From NCBI GenBank assembly GCA_020848545.1, contig JADLHZ010000117.1, positions 1 through 42,153 on the forward strand: DNA of 42,153 nt, written 5' to 3'. Numbering within the stretch: position 1 is the stretch's first letter; every line of letters begins with the position of its first letter. The notes under the pieces are model-generated. The model was not told the DNA's origin. It worked only from the letters and a program-made list of their open reading frames with translations, and did no database searches. A program made the position numbers and the translations under genes. Positions 8,612 to 18,300 of this stretch are shown here, in pieces. This DNA comes from Deltaproteobacteria bacterium. Its GTDB lineage: Bacteria; Myxococcota; JADLHZ01.

Positions 8612-9432
8612 GTGTAGTCGATCGTGCAATAGCGAAAGTCACCGACGACGTCGGCCGCTTCGAGCCTCGGGTCGTCTTCCACCGCTTCGAGCTGCAGGTA
8701 GATCTGGCTCGTCTTGTCGGCCTCGAGGGTGCCATACGCCTCGTGCACGAAGCGGCAGAGCCTGTACGTGTCTGCGTTCCCGGGAGGAGGAGGAGGCGCG
8801 GCCGCCGGCAACGGGATCTCGAGACTGCAAAATCCGGCGCAGGGGGCGTTCGACAAGATGCTGCCACACTCGGTGTCGCCGTAGTCGCTCGGTGGCGTTC
8901 CGAGCATGCGAATCACGCGCAGCGAGACCTTGAACTGCGGATCTCCGTCGACGCCGTCAAAGACGTAGCAGCGCACGCGGTTGATGAACGCGCCGTCCGG
9001 CAGATGTGGGGTCGCGACGATTTCGCGCGCTTCGCTGATGTCGCTGCGCGTCACGACGACGTTGGAGTAGCCGCCGCTGCCCCAGCGCTTCTTGTCGGGC
9101 GCCTTCGCTTCAAAGTCGTTGGGCCCGAGCCGCAGGTATCCCGTGCGCGGCGCCCTCGCGATCGCGGTGGCAGAGAGCGTCAGGCCGGTGCCTGCGACCA
9201 TGACGCCGGGCGCGCCCGCCGCGCCGGCGGCTCCGGTGTCTCCGCTCGCCCCAGTGGCTCCGCTCGCGCCTGCGGCCCCAGAGGGTCCTTGCACGAGGTC
9301 AGCCGTGTCGCGGATCGTCAGCGTACGGGCGACGAATGGGTCAGCGGAGCCGCGCGGGGTCGCCCGGTCACGACAGGCCCCGGCCGCCGCAAAGAGCAGC
9401 GCCGCGATCAGCATGCCCGCTCGCCGCGCCAC
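8605..9432 (-). CDS. Collagen-like lipoprotein, short family member
   Basis: This predicts 275 residues. The GTG at 9432 is chosen because a strong ribosome binding site (GGAGGAGG, complement of 9441-9448) lies eight bases upstream; the ATG at 9414 is the alternative. The signal peptide ends in a lipobox, AAAGAC (Cys20). Residues ~49-76 are nine Gly-X-Y triplets (GPSGAAGASGATGASGDTGA). The C-terminal ~180 residues share with the next two proteins the pattern LPDGAFINRVRCYVFD, paired cysteines before EIPLP, and YCTIDYTY at the end. Unlike its siblings it lacks the Cys-rich N-terminal motif and the Ig/IPT-like middle. It is probably a surface lipoprotein whose collagen-like stalk displays the C-terminal domain as a trimer; trimerisation is inferred from other bacterial collagen-like proteins. 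Twenty-three bases separate it from the gene before it in the operon. Confidence 0.83.
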   Translation of the reverse strand: MARRAGMLIAALLFAAAGACRDRATPRGSADPFVARTLTIRDTADLVQGPSGAAGASGATGASGDTGAAGAAGAPGVMVAGTGLTLSATAIARAPRTGYLRLGPNDFEAKAPDKKRWGSGGYSNVVVTRSDISEAREIVATPHLPDGAFINRVRCYVFDGVDGDPQFKVSLRVIRMLGTPPSDYGDTECGSILSNAPCAGFCSLEIPLPAAAPPPPPGNADTYRLCRFVHEAYGTLEADKTSQIYLQLEAVEDDPRLEAADVVGDFRYCTIDYTY

Positions 9433-9455
9433 CGCTCGGCCCTCCTCCGTCTCGC

Positions 9456-10550
9456 TCAATGCGTGTACTCGACGGTGCAATAAAGAAACTCGCCGAGCGT
9501 CGTCGCCGCGTCGCCGGTTCCTGCGGCGTCGGTCGCCTCGACCTGAATGAAGAGTTGGTTCGCGTTCGCGACGCGGAAGCGATTGTTGACGCTGCGACAG
9601 AGCGTATAGTCGGGTGACCCGAGCGCGGGCAGAGGGATCTCCATCGTGCACAAGCCGTTGCACGCCGCGTTCGAGGTCAAGGTTCCGCACTGCGTGAAGC
9701 CGTAGTTGACGGTCTCGCGGATGGTGTAGAGCGAGATCCGGAATTGGTTCGTGTCTTCGTCGTCGAAGACGTAGCAGCGCACGCGATCGACGAAGGCGCC
9801 GTCCGGCAGAAGCAACGACGCCACCATAAAGCGAGCTTCGCCCGCGTTACGCGTCATCACGATGTTCGTGTACACGCCGCCCGAGCTCCAATGCTTCAAG
9901 TTGTTCTCGGCGGGATGGAAGTCGTTCGGTCCGAGCCGCAGCGAGGTGCTCTCGGGTCCGAGGGAGAGCACGTTGCCGGAGAGCAGGAGCGGCGCCAGCG
10001 CGCTCCCCACGCCAGGGACGCCGGGGTTGCCGGTTGGGCCGGTCGCGCCGACGCCGCCCGTGGGCCCGGTGGCGCCGGGGAGCCCGGGCTCGCCGCGCAG
10101 CAGCTCGACGTCGCGCGTGGCCCTCGCGGCACGGGTGATGAGCTGCACGGTCAGCGGCCCAGGCGCAAGCGACGCCGCGTCGGCCTCCGAGATGAGCACG
10201 TCGACGATGGCGGCGGTCACCGACTCGATCGTCAGGCGCGCGAGCACGTCGCCTTGGCGCGAGAGCAGATTCACTTCCGTCGCTTGCGCGAGGTTCGACC
10301 CCTCGAGCCGCAGGCGCGCCGGCGCGCCCAGCCGATCGCTCGGGCCAAGCGCGCTCACCCGCGTGATGAAGGGCCCGGCTTCGCCCTGGGTCGCGTCAGC
10401 CTTGACGCAAATTCCCGCCGCGCAAGACGATCCCTCGGCGCAGTCCGAATGGAACTGGCAGGTGCGGGCGATGGTGAACGGCACGAGCTGAAAGCACGCG
10501 CTCGACGCGAGGGCGCACCAAACGAGGAAGATTTGCGCTCTGCGGCTCAT
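9456..10550 (-). CDS. Collagen-like Cys-rich lipoprotein, second family member
   Basis: This predicts 364 residues from the ATG at 10550; a TTG three bases earlier is also possible. The signal peptide ends at lipobox ASSAC (Cys19), followed by FQLVPFTIAR, identical in the next gene. A cysteine motif (~31-48, TCQFHSDCAEGSSCAAGICV) of the kind frequent in myxobacterial surface proteins follows. An IPT/TIG-like beta domain spans ~62-150. Ten Gly-X-Y triplets (~153-182, GEPGLPGATGPTGGVGATG...) form a collagen-like stalk. The C-terminal domain (~200-364) has the family marks LPDGAFVDRVRCYVFDDED, CTMEIPLP, CRSVNN and YCTVEYTH. It is an envelope-exposed lipoprotein of unknown ligand. It sits in a tandem array with two related genes on the same strand, evidently by gene duplication. 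Confidence 0.85.
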   Translation of the reverse strand: MSRRAQIFLVWCALASSACFQLVPFTIARTCQFHSDCAEGSSCAAGICVKADATQGEAGPFITRVSALGPSDRLGAPARLRLEGSNLAQATEVNLLSRQGDVLARLTIESVTAAIVDVLISEADAASLAPGPLTVQLITRAARATRDVELLRGEPGLPGATGPTGGVGATGPTGNPGVPGVGSALAPLLLSGNVLSLGPESTSLRLGPNDFHPAENNLKHWSSGGVYTNIVMTRNAGEARFMVASLLLPDGAFVDRVRCYVFDDEDTNQFRISLYTIRETVNYGFTQCGTLTSNAACNGLCTMEIPLPALGSPDYTLCRSVNNRFRVANANQLFIQVEATDAAGTGDAATTLGEFLYCTVEYTH

Positions 10551-10599
10551 CAATCGACCAGGGTAGGAGAATGCCAGCTGGCCAGCGCGAACGCCAGTT

Positions 10600-11724
10600 T
10601 CAGCGTGTGTAGTCGACGACGCAGAAGCGAAAGTCGGTGCTCGGCGAAAGGTAAACCGGCGGATTATCTGGGAGGATCACACCGTTGGTGTCGACGAGGG
10701 TGACCTGGAGGTAGTGGTGGTTGTAGTTCGGATTGGCGAGCTGCGGACGATTGTTCACGTTGCGGCAACGAACATAGTCGGGGTCGCCGAGCACGGGTAG
10801 CGGGATCGTCAGATCGCAATACTGCGTGGCGCAGGTGTTGCCTAACGCCGCGCCACAGGTGAGCCCGCTGTTCCCGGTGTGGATCATCAGCGCCACTCGG
10901 ATCTGCTCGAGGTGCGCCACGTTGAGGTCATCGTAGAGGGTGCAGGTGACGGAGTTGATGAACGCGGCATGCGGCAGGTGCAGCGGCGCGTTCATCCGCA
11001 GCGCCTCGCCGGGTTGGCCGCGATGCATGGCGATGTCGCCGAGGACGCCGCCGTTGTATCCCCAGTGCTTGCGATCGTTCTCGACCGGCCAAAACTCCAT
11101 GGCGCTCACGCGGTAGTAGTCGACGCGCGGGGCAATCGAGAGCACGCCGGCCGAGAGCTGCAGCGGCGGGACGACGCTGAGCACCGGGTTCGCCCCGTCG
11201 GCGCCGGTCGCGCCCGTCGTCCCCGTGGCGCCCGTCGCGCCGGGCGGACCCGCCTCGCCTTGCAGCAGGTCGACGTCGCGCGTCGCGGTCGCGTTGGCCG
11301 TGAGCAGCTCGACGACCACGGGCCCGGGAGGAAGCGTGGCGGCGGCGGCGGCGGGGATGATCGCGTCGACGATGGCGGCCCCGACGGACTCGAGATCGAG
11401 CCGCGTGAGCAGCGCGCCACTTGGTGCGCGCAGGTTCACGGCTTGGGTGCCGCCGAGATTGACGCCTTCCAGGCGCAGCCGCGCGCGCGCGTCGAGGCGC
11501 CCATTCGCCCCGAGCGCGCTCACCTTCGAGAGCACCGGCAAGTGCTCGCTCCCCTGCCCTGCTTTGACGCACAAGCCCGCGGCGCACAGCTGGCCGGTGC
11601 CGCAGTCGGCGTGCAGCTGGCACTTACGGGCGATGGTGAAGGGCACGAGCTGAAAGCAGGCCGCCCCAAAACACAGCGCCAGCAGGCAGAGAATCCGTCC
11701 GACGTGACGCGAGAACGTCCCCAT
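10600..11724 (-). CDS. Collagen-like Cys-rich lipoprotein, third family member
   Basis: This predicts 374 residues from the ATG at 11724; a longer open frame to 11766 adds no signal-like residues. The lipobox is FGAAC (Cys23), followed by FQLVPFTIAR and the cysteine motif KCQLHADCGTGQLCAAGLCV. The IPT-like middle (~65-152) is clearly related to that of the neighbouring protein (ARLRLEGVNL, ESVGAAIVDAII, ATRDVDLLQGEAG). Eight Gly-X-Y triplets (~156-179) follow, then the C-terminal domain ending in FRFCVVDYTR. The C-terminal domain is the most diverged of the three (LPHAAFINSVTCTLYDD). As the first gene of the array, it is probably transcribed from the 69-base gap before clpA's 3' end or by read-through from clpA. 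The function is unknown; adhesion or surface display is plausible from architecture only. Confidence 0.85.
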   Translation of the reverse strand: MGTFSRHVGRILCLLALCFGAACFQLVPFTIARKCQLHADCGTGQLCAAGLCVKAGQGSEHLPVLSKVSALGANGRLDARARLRLEGVNLGGTQAVNLRAPSGALLTRLDLESVGAAIVDAIIPAAAAATLPPGPVVVELLTANATATRDVDLLQGEAGPPGATGATGTTGATGADGANPVLSVVPPLQLSAGVLSIAPRVDYYRVSAMEFWPVENDRKHWGYNGGVLGDIAMHRGQPGEALRMNAPLHLPHAAFINSVTCTLYDDLNVAHLEQIRVALMIHTGNSGLTCGAALGNTCATQYCDLTIPLPVLGDPDYVRCRNVNNRPQLANPNYNHHYLQVTLVDTNGVILPDNPPVYLSPSTDFRFCVVDYTR

Positions 11725-11793
11725 CCCCAAAGGATGCCATGCGCCCGCGCGCGGCACCAACTCCAAGCACTCGGTGCGTGGCGCCTCTCGGCG

Positions 11794-14115
<2,322 letters not shown>

Positions 14116-14202
14116 GCTGGCATCCTCACGGTTCCCCTCACAACCATACACTAAGCCGAGTTTTGCGCCTCGCTAGCCTATCGCCAGACCCTCGTAGGAC
14201 GC

Positions 14203-14520
14203 TCACTCGGGCTCAATGGAGCACTTCAACGGAAAGTCGTTGTCGCGCGCCAGCGTATGCACCTGGTTCATCTTCGCTTCGGCCGTCTCGTAAGGAAAAA
14301 GCCCGGCGATCCCGACGCCGCGCGTATGCACGTGCATCATGATCTGAAACGCCATCTCGTCCGTGTGGTGAAAGATCGCCTTCAAAATGAAGACGACGAA
14401 GTCCTGCGTCGTATAGTCGTCGTTGTGCAGCAGCACCTTGAAGAGCGGCGGCCGCTTCACCTTCTTGCGTGTGTCGGTGGCGACACCGCCTTCTTCGAGC
14501 TCGAGCGGCTTCTTGCTCAT
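14203..14520 (-). CDS. clpS: ClpS, adaptor of the ClpAP protease
   Basis: This predicts 105 residues, the usual length. ClpS recognises N-degron substrates and passes them to ClpA. The signature LHNDDYTTQDFVVFIL (~31-46) contains the Asn and Asp residues that bind the free N-terminus. HHTDEMAFQIMMHVHTRGVG and LFPYETAEAKMNQVHTLARD follow as in the family. Its ATG overlaps the stop of the oxidoreductase gene (ATGA, 14517-14520), so translation is coupled. clpA follows 87 bases downstream, the usual clpS-clpA arrangement. Confidence 0.97.
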   Translation of the reverse strand: MSKKPLELEEGGVATDTRKKVKRPPLFKVLLHNDDYTTQDFVVFILKAIFHHTDEMAFQIMMHVHTRGVGIAGLFPYETAEAKMNQVHTLARDNDFPLKCSIEPE

Positions 14521-15470
14521 GTGCGGGGGATCCCGGGCGTCTTCAGCGCGCGCTTCACCTTCTCGGCGAGCTCGACGGTGGCGACGGCCTCCTCGAGCGG
14601 CACCAGGTTCGGCCCGTTGCCAAGGCACGCCTGCAGAAACGCGCGGTTCTCTTCGAGCAAGGCGTCCGAGGGCACGACATCGACCGGCTCCATCTCGATC
14701 TCCGGCCAGGCGCTGCCGTCCTTTGGCGGATGCCGGCGCACGCTCTTGACCGCCTTCTGGCCGAGGTCGAGCGACAGATAGCGGCTCGCGGTGAACAGGC
14801 GCAGCTTGCGTGTACTCTCGAGCGAGGAACGCGACGCCGTCAGCGAGCACACGGCGCCGTTCTGAAACTCGATGCGGGCGTTGGCCATGTCGACGAGCTC
14901 GGTGAAGATCGACACGCCGACCGCGCGAATGTCGGCCGGCTCCGAGCGGACCCAGCGCAGGCACAGGTCGAGATCGTGGATCATCAGGTCATCGATGACG
15001 TCGACGTCGGTCGAGCGCTCTTTGAAGGGGCCGAGGCGCTCGCCGACGATGTACCAAGGCTTGTCGCCGAAGCGCTCGGCGGCGAGCACCGCCGGGTTGA
15101 AGCGCTCGATCTGGCCCACGGTGACAATGAGCTTCGGATGCTGCTCGGCGAGGGCGACGAGCGACCGTCCCTCCTCCACCGTGCGGACGACCGGCTTCTC
15201 GACGAGGATGTGCCAGCCGCGCTCGAGGCATGCCTTGCTGAGCGCGAAGTGATGGATCGTCGGCGCGGCGATGATGGCGGCGTCGGCGGCCGGCACGTCT
15301 TCCAGGCGCGCAAAGGATGGGCAGCCGAATTCGCGCACCATCTCCTCGCGCCGCGCGGTGCTCGGCTCGACGATGCCTGCGAGATCACACAGCGGCGACA
15401 ACGCGCGGATCTTCTGCGCGTGGAAGCGCCCGAGGTGGCCGACGCCGATGACGACCACGCGCAAGCTCAC
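14517..15470 (-). CDS. Gfo/Idh/MocA family NAD(P)-dependent oxidoreductase
   Basis: This predicts 317 residues from a GTG start. The N-terminal Rossmann fold shows VVVIGVGHLGRFHAQ (GxGxxG at about residues 8-13). The family motif EKPVVRTVEEG, carrying the Lys expected near the active site, appears near residue 98. DVIDDLMIHDLDLCLRW supplies the conserved histidine of the substrate domain. The family oxidises or reduces sugar hydroxyls in envelope sugar metabolism and other pathways; the substrate cannot be read here. Four-base overlaps at both ends (GTGA with glmM upstream, ATGA with clpS downstream) mean the three genes are translated together. Linkage to glmM hints at an amino-sugar nucleotide substrate, which is inference. 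Confidence 0.9.
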   Translation of the reverse strand: MSLRVVVIGVGHLGRFHAQKIRALSPLCDLAGIVEPSTARREEMVREFGCPSFARLEDVPAADAAIIAAPTIHHFALSKACLERGWHILVEKPVVRTVEEGRSLVALAEQHPKLIVTVGQIERFNPAVLAAERFGDKPWYIVGERLGPFKERSTDVDVIDDLMIHDLDLCLRWVRSEPADIRAVGVSIFTELVDMANARIEFQNGAVCSLTASRSSLESTRKLRLFTASRYLSLDLGQKAVKSVRRHPPKDGSAWPEIEMEPVDVVPSDALLEENRAFLQACLGNGPNLVPLEEAVATVELAEKVKRALKTPGIPRT

Positions 15471-16819
15471 GCGAGCACCTTCTCGATCTCGCCGGCGATC
15501 ACCTTGCAGTGGCCGTCGACGCTCGCCTTGTCCGGGCCCTCGACCATCACGCGGACTTTGAGCTCTGTCCCGGAGAAGCGCACGAGCACGCGGCCGCTCT
15601 GGCCGAGCGTCGTCTCGGCCGCGGCGATCGCCTCTTTGACGTTCGGCAAGGTGTCGAGCGCGACGCGGCGCGAGACTTTGACGTTGACGAGCGCCTGCGG
15701 AAACACCTCCATGACGCCGCGCAGGGACGACACCGGCTTCTTCGTTCGCCCCGCTTCGGCGAGGACGAGGAGCGCCGCCACGACGCCATCGCCGGTCGTG
15801 CCGTGATCCAAGCACACGACGTGGCCCGACTGCTCGCCGCCCAAGTTGAAGCCGCCCTCGCGCATGCGCTGGACGACGTAGCGATCGCCCACGGCGGTAC
15901 GTTCGAGCTTCAGCCCCATGCCGCTGACGGCGCGATCGAGGCCGATGTTCGACATGACGGTGGCAACGACGGTGCCGCCCTTCAGCGCGCCGCTCGCGTG
16001 CATTTGCTTGGCGAGCACCGCGAGGATCTGATCGCCGTCGATGGCTTCGCCCTTTTCGTCGACGATGATCACCCGATCAGCGTCGCCGTCGAGCGCGATG
16101 CCGATATCGGCCCTGTGCTCCCTCACGGCGGCGCGAAGTTTTTCCGGATGCAGCGCGCCGAAGCCGGCGTTGATGTTCACGCCGTCCGGCGTGTCGCCGA
16201 TCGCGACGACCTGCGCGCCGAGCTCTCTGAACACGAGCGGCGCGGCGCGATAGGCCGCCCCATGCGCGCAGTCGACGACGATCTTCAGGCCGCCAAGATC
16301 GAGATCCTTCGGAAACGCGCTCTTGCAATGCACGACGTAGCGGCCGACGGCGTCGTCGATGCGGTGCGCCTTGCCGATCTGCGAGCCATGCGCGCGCTTT
16401 TGCTTCAGGGCGTCCGTGAACATCAGCTTCTCGATCTCGAGCTCGCGTTCGTCGGGAAGCTTGAAGCCGTCGGCCGCGAAGATCTTGATGCCGTTGTCTT
16501 CGAACGGGTTGTGCGACGCGCTGATGACGACGCCGGCGTCGGCGCGCATCGAGTGCGTGAGGAAGGCGACGCCGGGCGTGGGCAGCGGACCGCACAGCCA
16601 AACGTCGACGCCGACCGAGCACAATCCTGAGGACAGCGCCGTCTCGAGCATGTAGCCCGAAAGCCGCGTGTCTTTGCCGATGACCACTTGATGCGTGCGC
16701 GCCGACGTCTTGAGCAACGCGCCGAGCGCACGACCGAGCTCGAGCGCCAGCTCCGGCGTCATCTGCTCGCCGTTGGCCACGCCGCGGATGCCGTCGGTGC
16801 CGAAGTACTTCCGATCCAT
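15467..16819 (-). CDS. glmM: Phosphoglucosamine mutase GlmM
   Basis: This predicts 450 residues, the family length. It converts glucosamine-6-phosphate to glucosamine-1-phosphate on the route to UDP-GlcNAc for peptidoglycan and LPS. The N-terminus KYFGTDGIRGVAN is characteristic. The phosphoserine loop is ISASHNPFEDNGIK (Ser near residue 102). The metal loop is ALDGDADRVI, the sugar-binding loop GGEQSGHV, and the phosphate-binding end RFSGTELKVRVMVEG, where Leu replaces the usual Pro of SGTEP. The ATG at 16819 is chosen from the family N-terminus and a purine-rich GAGGGCGAGGG upstream. The gene overlaps the oxidoreductase start by four bases; rsgA lies 73 bases upstream on the same strand. 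Confidence 0.97.
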   Translation of the reverse strand: MDRKYFGTDGIRGVANGEQMTPELALELGRALGALLKTSARTHQVVIGKDTRLSGYMLETALSSGLCSVGVDVWLCGPLPTPGVAFLTHSMRADAGVVISASHNPFEDNGIKIFAADGFKLPDERELEIEKLMFTDALKQKRAHGSQIGKAHRIDDAVGRYVVHCKSAFPKDLDLGGLKIVVDCAHGAAYRAAPLVFRELGAQVVAIGDTPDGVNINAGFGALHPEKLRAAVREHRADIGIALDGDADRVIIVDEKGEAIDGDQILAVLAKQMHASGALKGGTVVATVMSNIGLDRAVSGMGLKLERTAVGDRYVVQRMREGGFNLGGEQSGHVVCLDHGTTGDGVVAALLVLAEAGRTKKPVSSLRGVMEVFPQALVNVKVSRRVALDTLPNVKEAIAAAETTLGQSGRVLVRFSGTELKVRVMVEGPDKASVDGHCKVIAGEIEKVLA

Positions 16820-16892
16820 GGCCCTCGCCCTCCTTCGCACGCGCGGTGGTGTCAAGTTGTGCCGCAGGCAGGCGGCAGCCTAAGATAGCGCC

Positions 16893-17861
16893 CTACGGCC
16901 GCGGCGCGTTTCGGTGACGGCGCTTTCTCGCCGCGCGCGATTCATGCGACTGGCCCGCCGCTCGCGCTTGCAGCTCGCGCTGTAACTTCGTGTAGCTCCG
17001 GTAGCGCTCGTCGCTCAAAGCCCCGGCGGCGAGCGCAGCTTGCACGGCGCAATCCGGCTCGTTGGCATGGCCGCAATCCGAGAAGCGGCACCCTTTTGCG
17101 ATGTTGTCGACGTCGTTGAACGCTTCGCTGACGCCGCCTTCGACGTCGCTCAAGCCGAGCTCGCGCATGCCCGGCGTGTCGACGACGAGCGCGCCGTTCG
17201 GCAGCAAGAAGAGCTCGCGGTGCGTCGTCGTATGCCGGCCTTTGCCGTCGTCTTTGATCGTCTTGACCGCCTGCGCGCTCTGACCGAGCCAACGATTGAC
17301 GAGCGTCGACTTGCCGACGCCCGACGAGCCGAGCAATGCGTAGGTCTTTCCTGCTTCCAGCGCTTCGTCGAGCGCGCTGAGCCCGGCGCCGCTCGCGTGA
17401 CTCGTGACGAGGATGCGCTCACGCGGGCACACGCTCTTGGCGCGCACCACCTTCTCCTCGGCGTCGGGCGCGAGATCGGCCTTCGTCAGGAGCACGATCG
17501 GCGTGGCGCCGCCGTCCCACACCATCGAGAGGTAGCGCTCGAGCCGGCGCACGTTGAAGTCTTCGTTCAGCGCCATGGTCACGAACACGGCGTCGACGTT
17601 GGCGAGGATCACCTGCGTCTCGTGCTCGCCGCCCGCGGCCTTTCTGCGCACGACCGTCTGGCGCGGCAGCACGGCATGGATGATCGCGCGATCGCCCTTT
17701 TGCGGCTCGAGCTCGACCACGTCTCCGACGACGGGCTTCTCGGCCTCGCCGAGCTTGATCTGCCGGCGCAGTTTTCCCGAGATGACCGCGAGGTGCTCGA
17801 CGCCGCCCTCGACGAGGACGTTCGTGCCTCCTTTATGATCGCTGACGACGCGGCCCTTCAC
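16893..17861 (-). CDS. rsgA: RsgA, ribosome small subunit-dependent GTPase
   Basis: This predicts 322 residues from a GTG start. RsgA is a late 30S-assembly GTPase. The circularly permuted order of G motifs identifies it. An N-terminal OB-fold (~1-75; RVVSDHKGGTNVLVEGG) precedes G4 (LLTKADL), then G1/P-loop GSSGVGKSTLVN, then G3 DTPGMREL. A C-terminal zinc site CRFSDCGHANEPDC has the CxxxxCxHxxxxxC spacing of the family. The tail is basic (ARKRRHRNAPRP), fitting rRNA binding. It diverges from the small membrane gene to its right, with 10-46 bases between starts depending on which start that gene uses. Confidence 0.96.
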   Translation of the reverse strand: MKGRVVSDHKGGTNVLVEGGVEHLAVISGKLRRQIKLGEAEKPVVGDVVELEPQKGDRAIIHAVLPRQTVVRRKAAGGEHETQVILANVDAVFVTMALNEDFNVRRLERYLSMVWDGGATPIVLLTKADLAPDAEEKVVRAKSVCPRERILVTSHASGAGLSALDEALEAGKTYALLGSSGVGKSTLVNRWLGQSAQAVKTIKDDGKGRHTTTHRELFLLPNGALVVDTPGMRELGLSDVEGGVSEAFNDVDNIAKGCRFSDCGHANEPDCAVQAALAAGALSDERYRSYTKLQRELQARAAGQSHESRAARKRRHRNAPRP

Positions 17862-17907
17862 GCCACGCAGCTTGACATCGCCTGACGCCGCCGCACAACT
17901 GTCCGGC

Positions 17908-18300
17908 GTGCACTTCTTGATCCGCGCCGCGTGCGTCGCGCTCTATCCGCGCACGGAGACACTGCCGGGCGTCATCGACACGGACATCGACGGGTTCTTG
18001 CGCCGCTTTCGCAAGGAGTCGAACGGGCTCCTTTGGCTCGGCCTCGTGGCCGGAACGTTGATCTTCACCGCCACGCCGCTGATTACGGTGTTCCTGCCGC
18101 TGCCGTCGTTCCTCTTGCCGCGGCGCTTGCTCGACAAGCACGCCGATCGCATCGCGTCGCACCGGGTGTACTTGCTGCGCCAGGCGATCGTCGTCGTGAA
18201 GATGGCCGCCGGGCTCTGCTGGGGCGCGCATCCGAAGGTGCGTGCCGCGTTCGCGTTGCCGCCGTACCCGGACGAGCCGTCGCGATGGCGGACGACGTGA
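17908..18300 (+). CDS. Small membrane protein, N-terminal-domain-like subunit of a split FAO-type alcohol oxidase (pair 1)
   Basis: This predicts ~130 residues from the GTG at 17908; a TTG at 17872 in frame would give 142, and neither has a strong ribosome binding site. A hydrophobic stretch (LLWLGLVAGTLIFTATPLITVFLPL, about residues 41-65) is probably a membrane segment. The end, LLRQAIVVVKMAAGLCWGAHPKVRAA...PYPDEPSRW, resembles from memory the short N-terminal domain that precedes the FAD domain in long-chain fatty alcohol oxidases and the small subunit of gluconate dehydrogenase-type enzymes. The gene overlaps the following GMC gene by 16 bases, as expected for two parts of one enzyme. Functional assignment is by context and moderate pattern similarity; it could also be an unrelated membrane anchor. 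Confidence 0.65.
   Translation: MHFLIRAACVALYPRTETLPGVIDTDIDGFLRRFRKESNGLLWLGLVAGTLIFTATPLITVFLPLPSFLLPRRLLDKHADRIASHRVYLLRQAIVVVKMAAGLCWGAHPKVRAAFALPPYPDEPSRWRTT

Noticed and set aside
9206-9288. Short GC-rich periodic DNA as a tandem repeat element
   Set aside because: The three-residue periodicity is explained by Gly-X-Y coding in the collagen-like protein.
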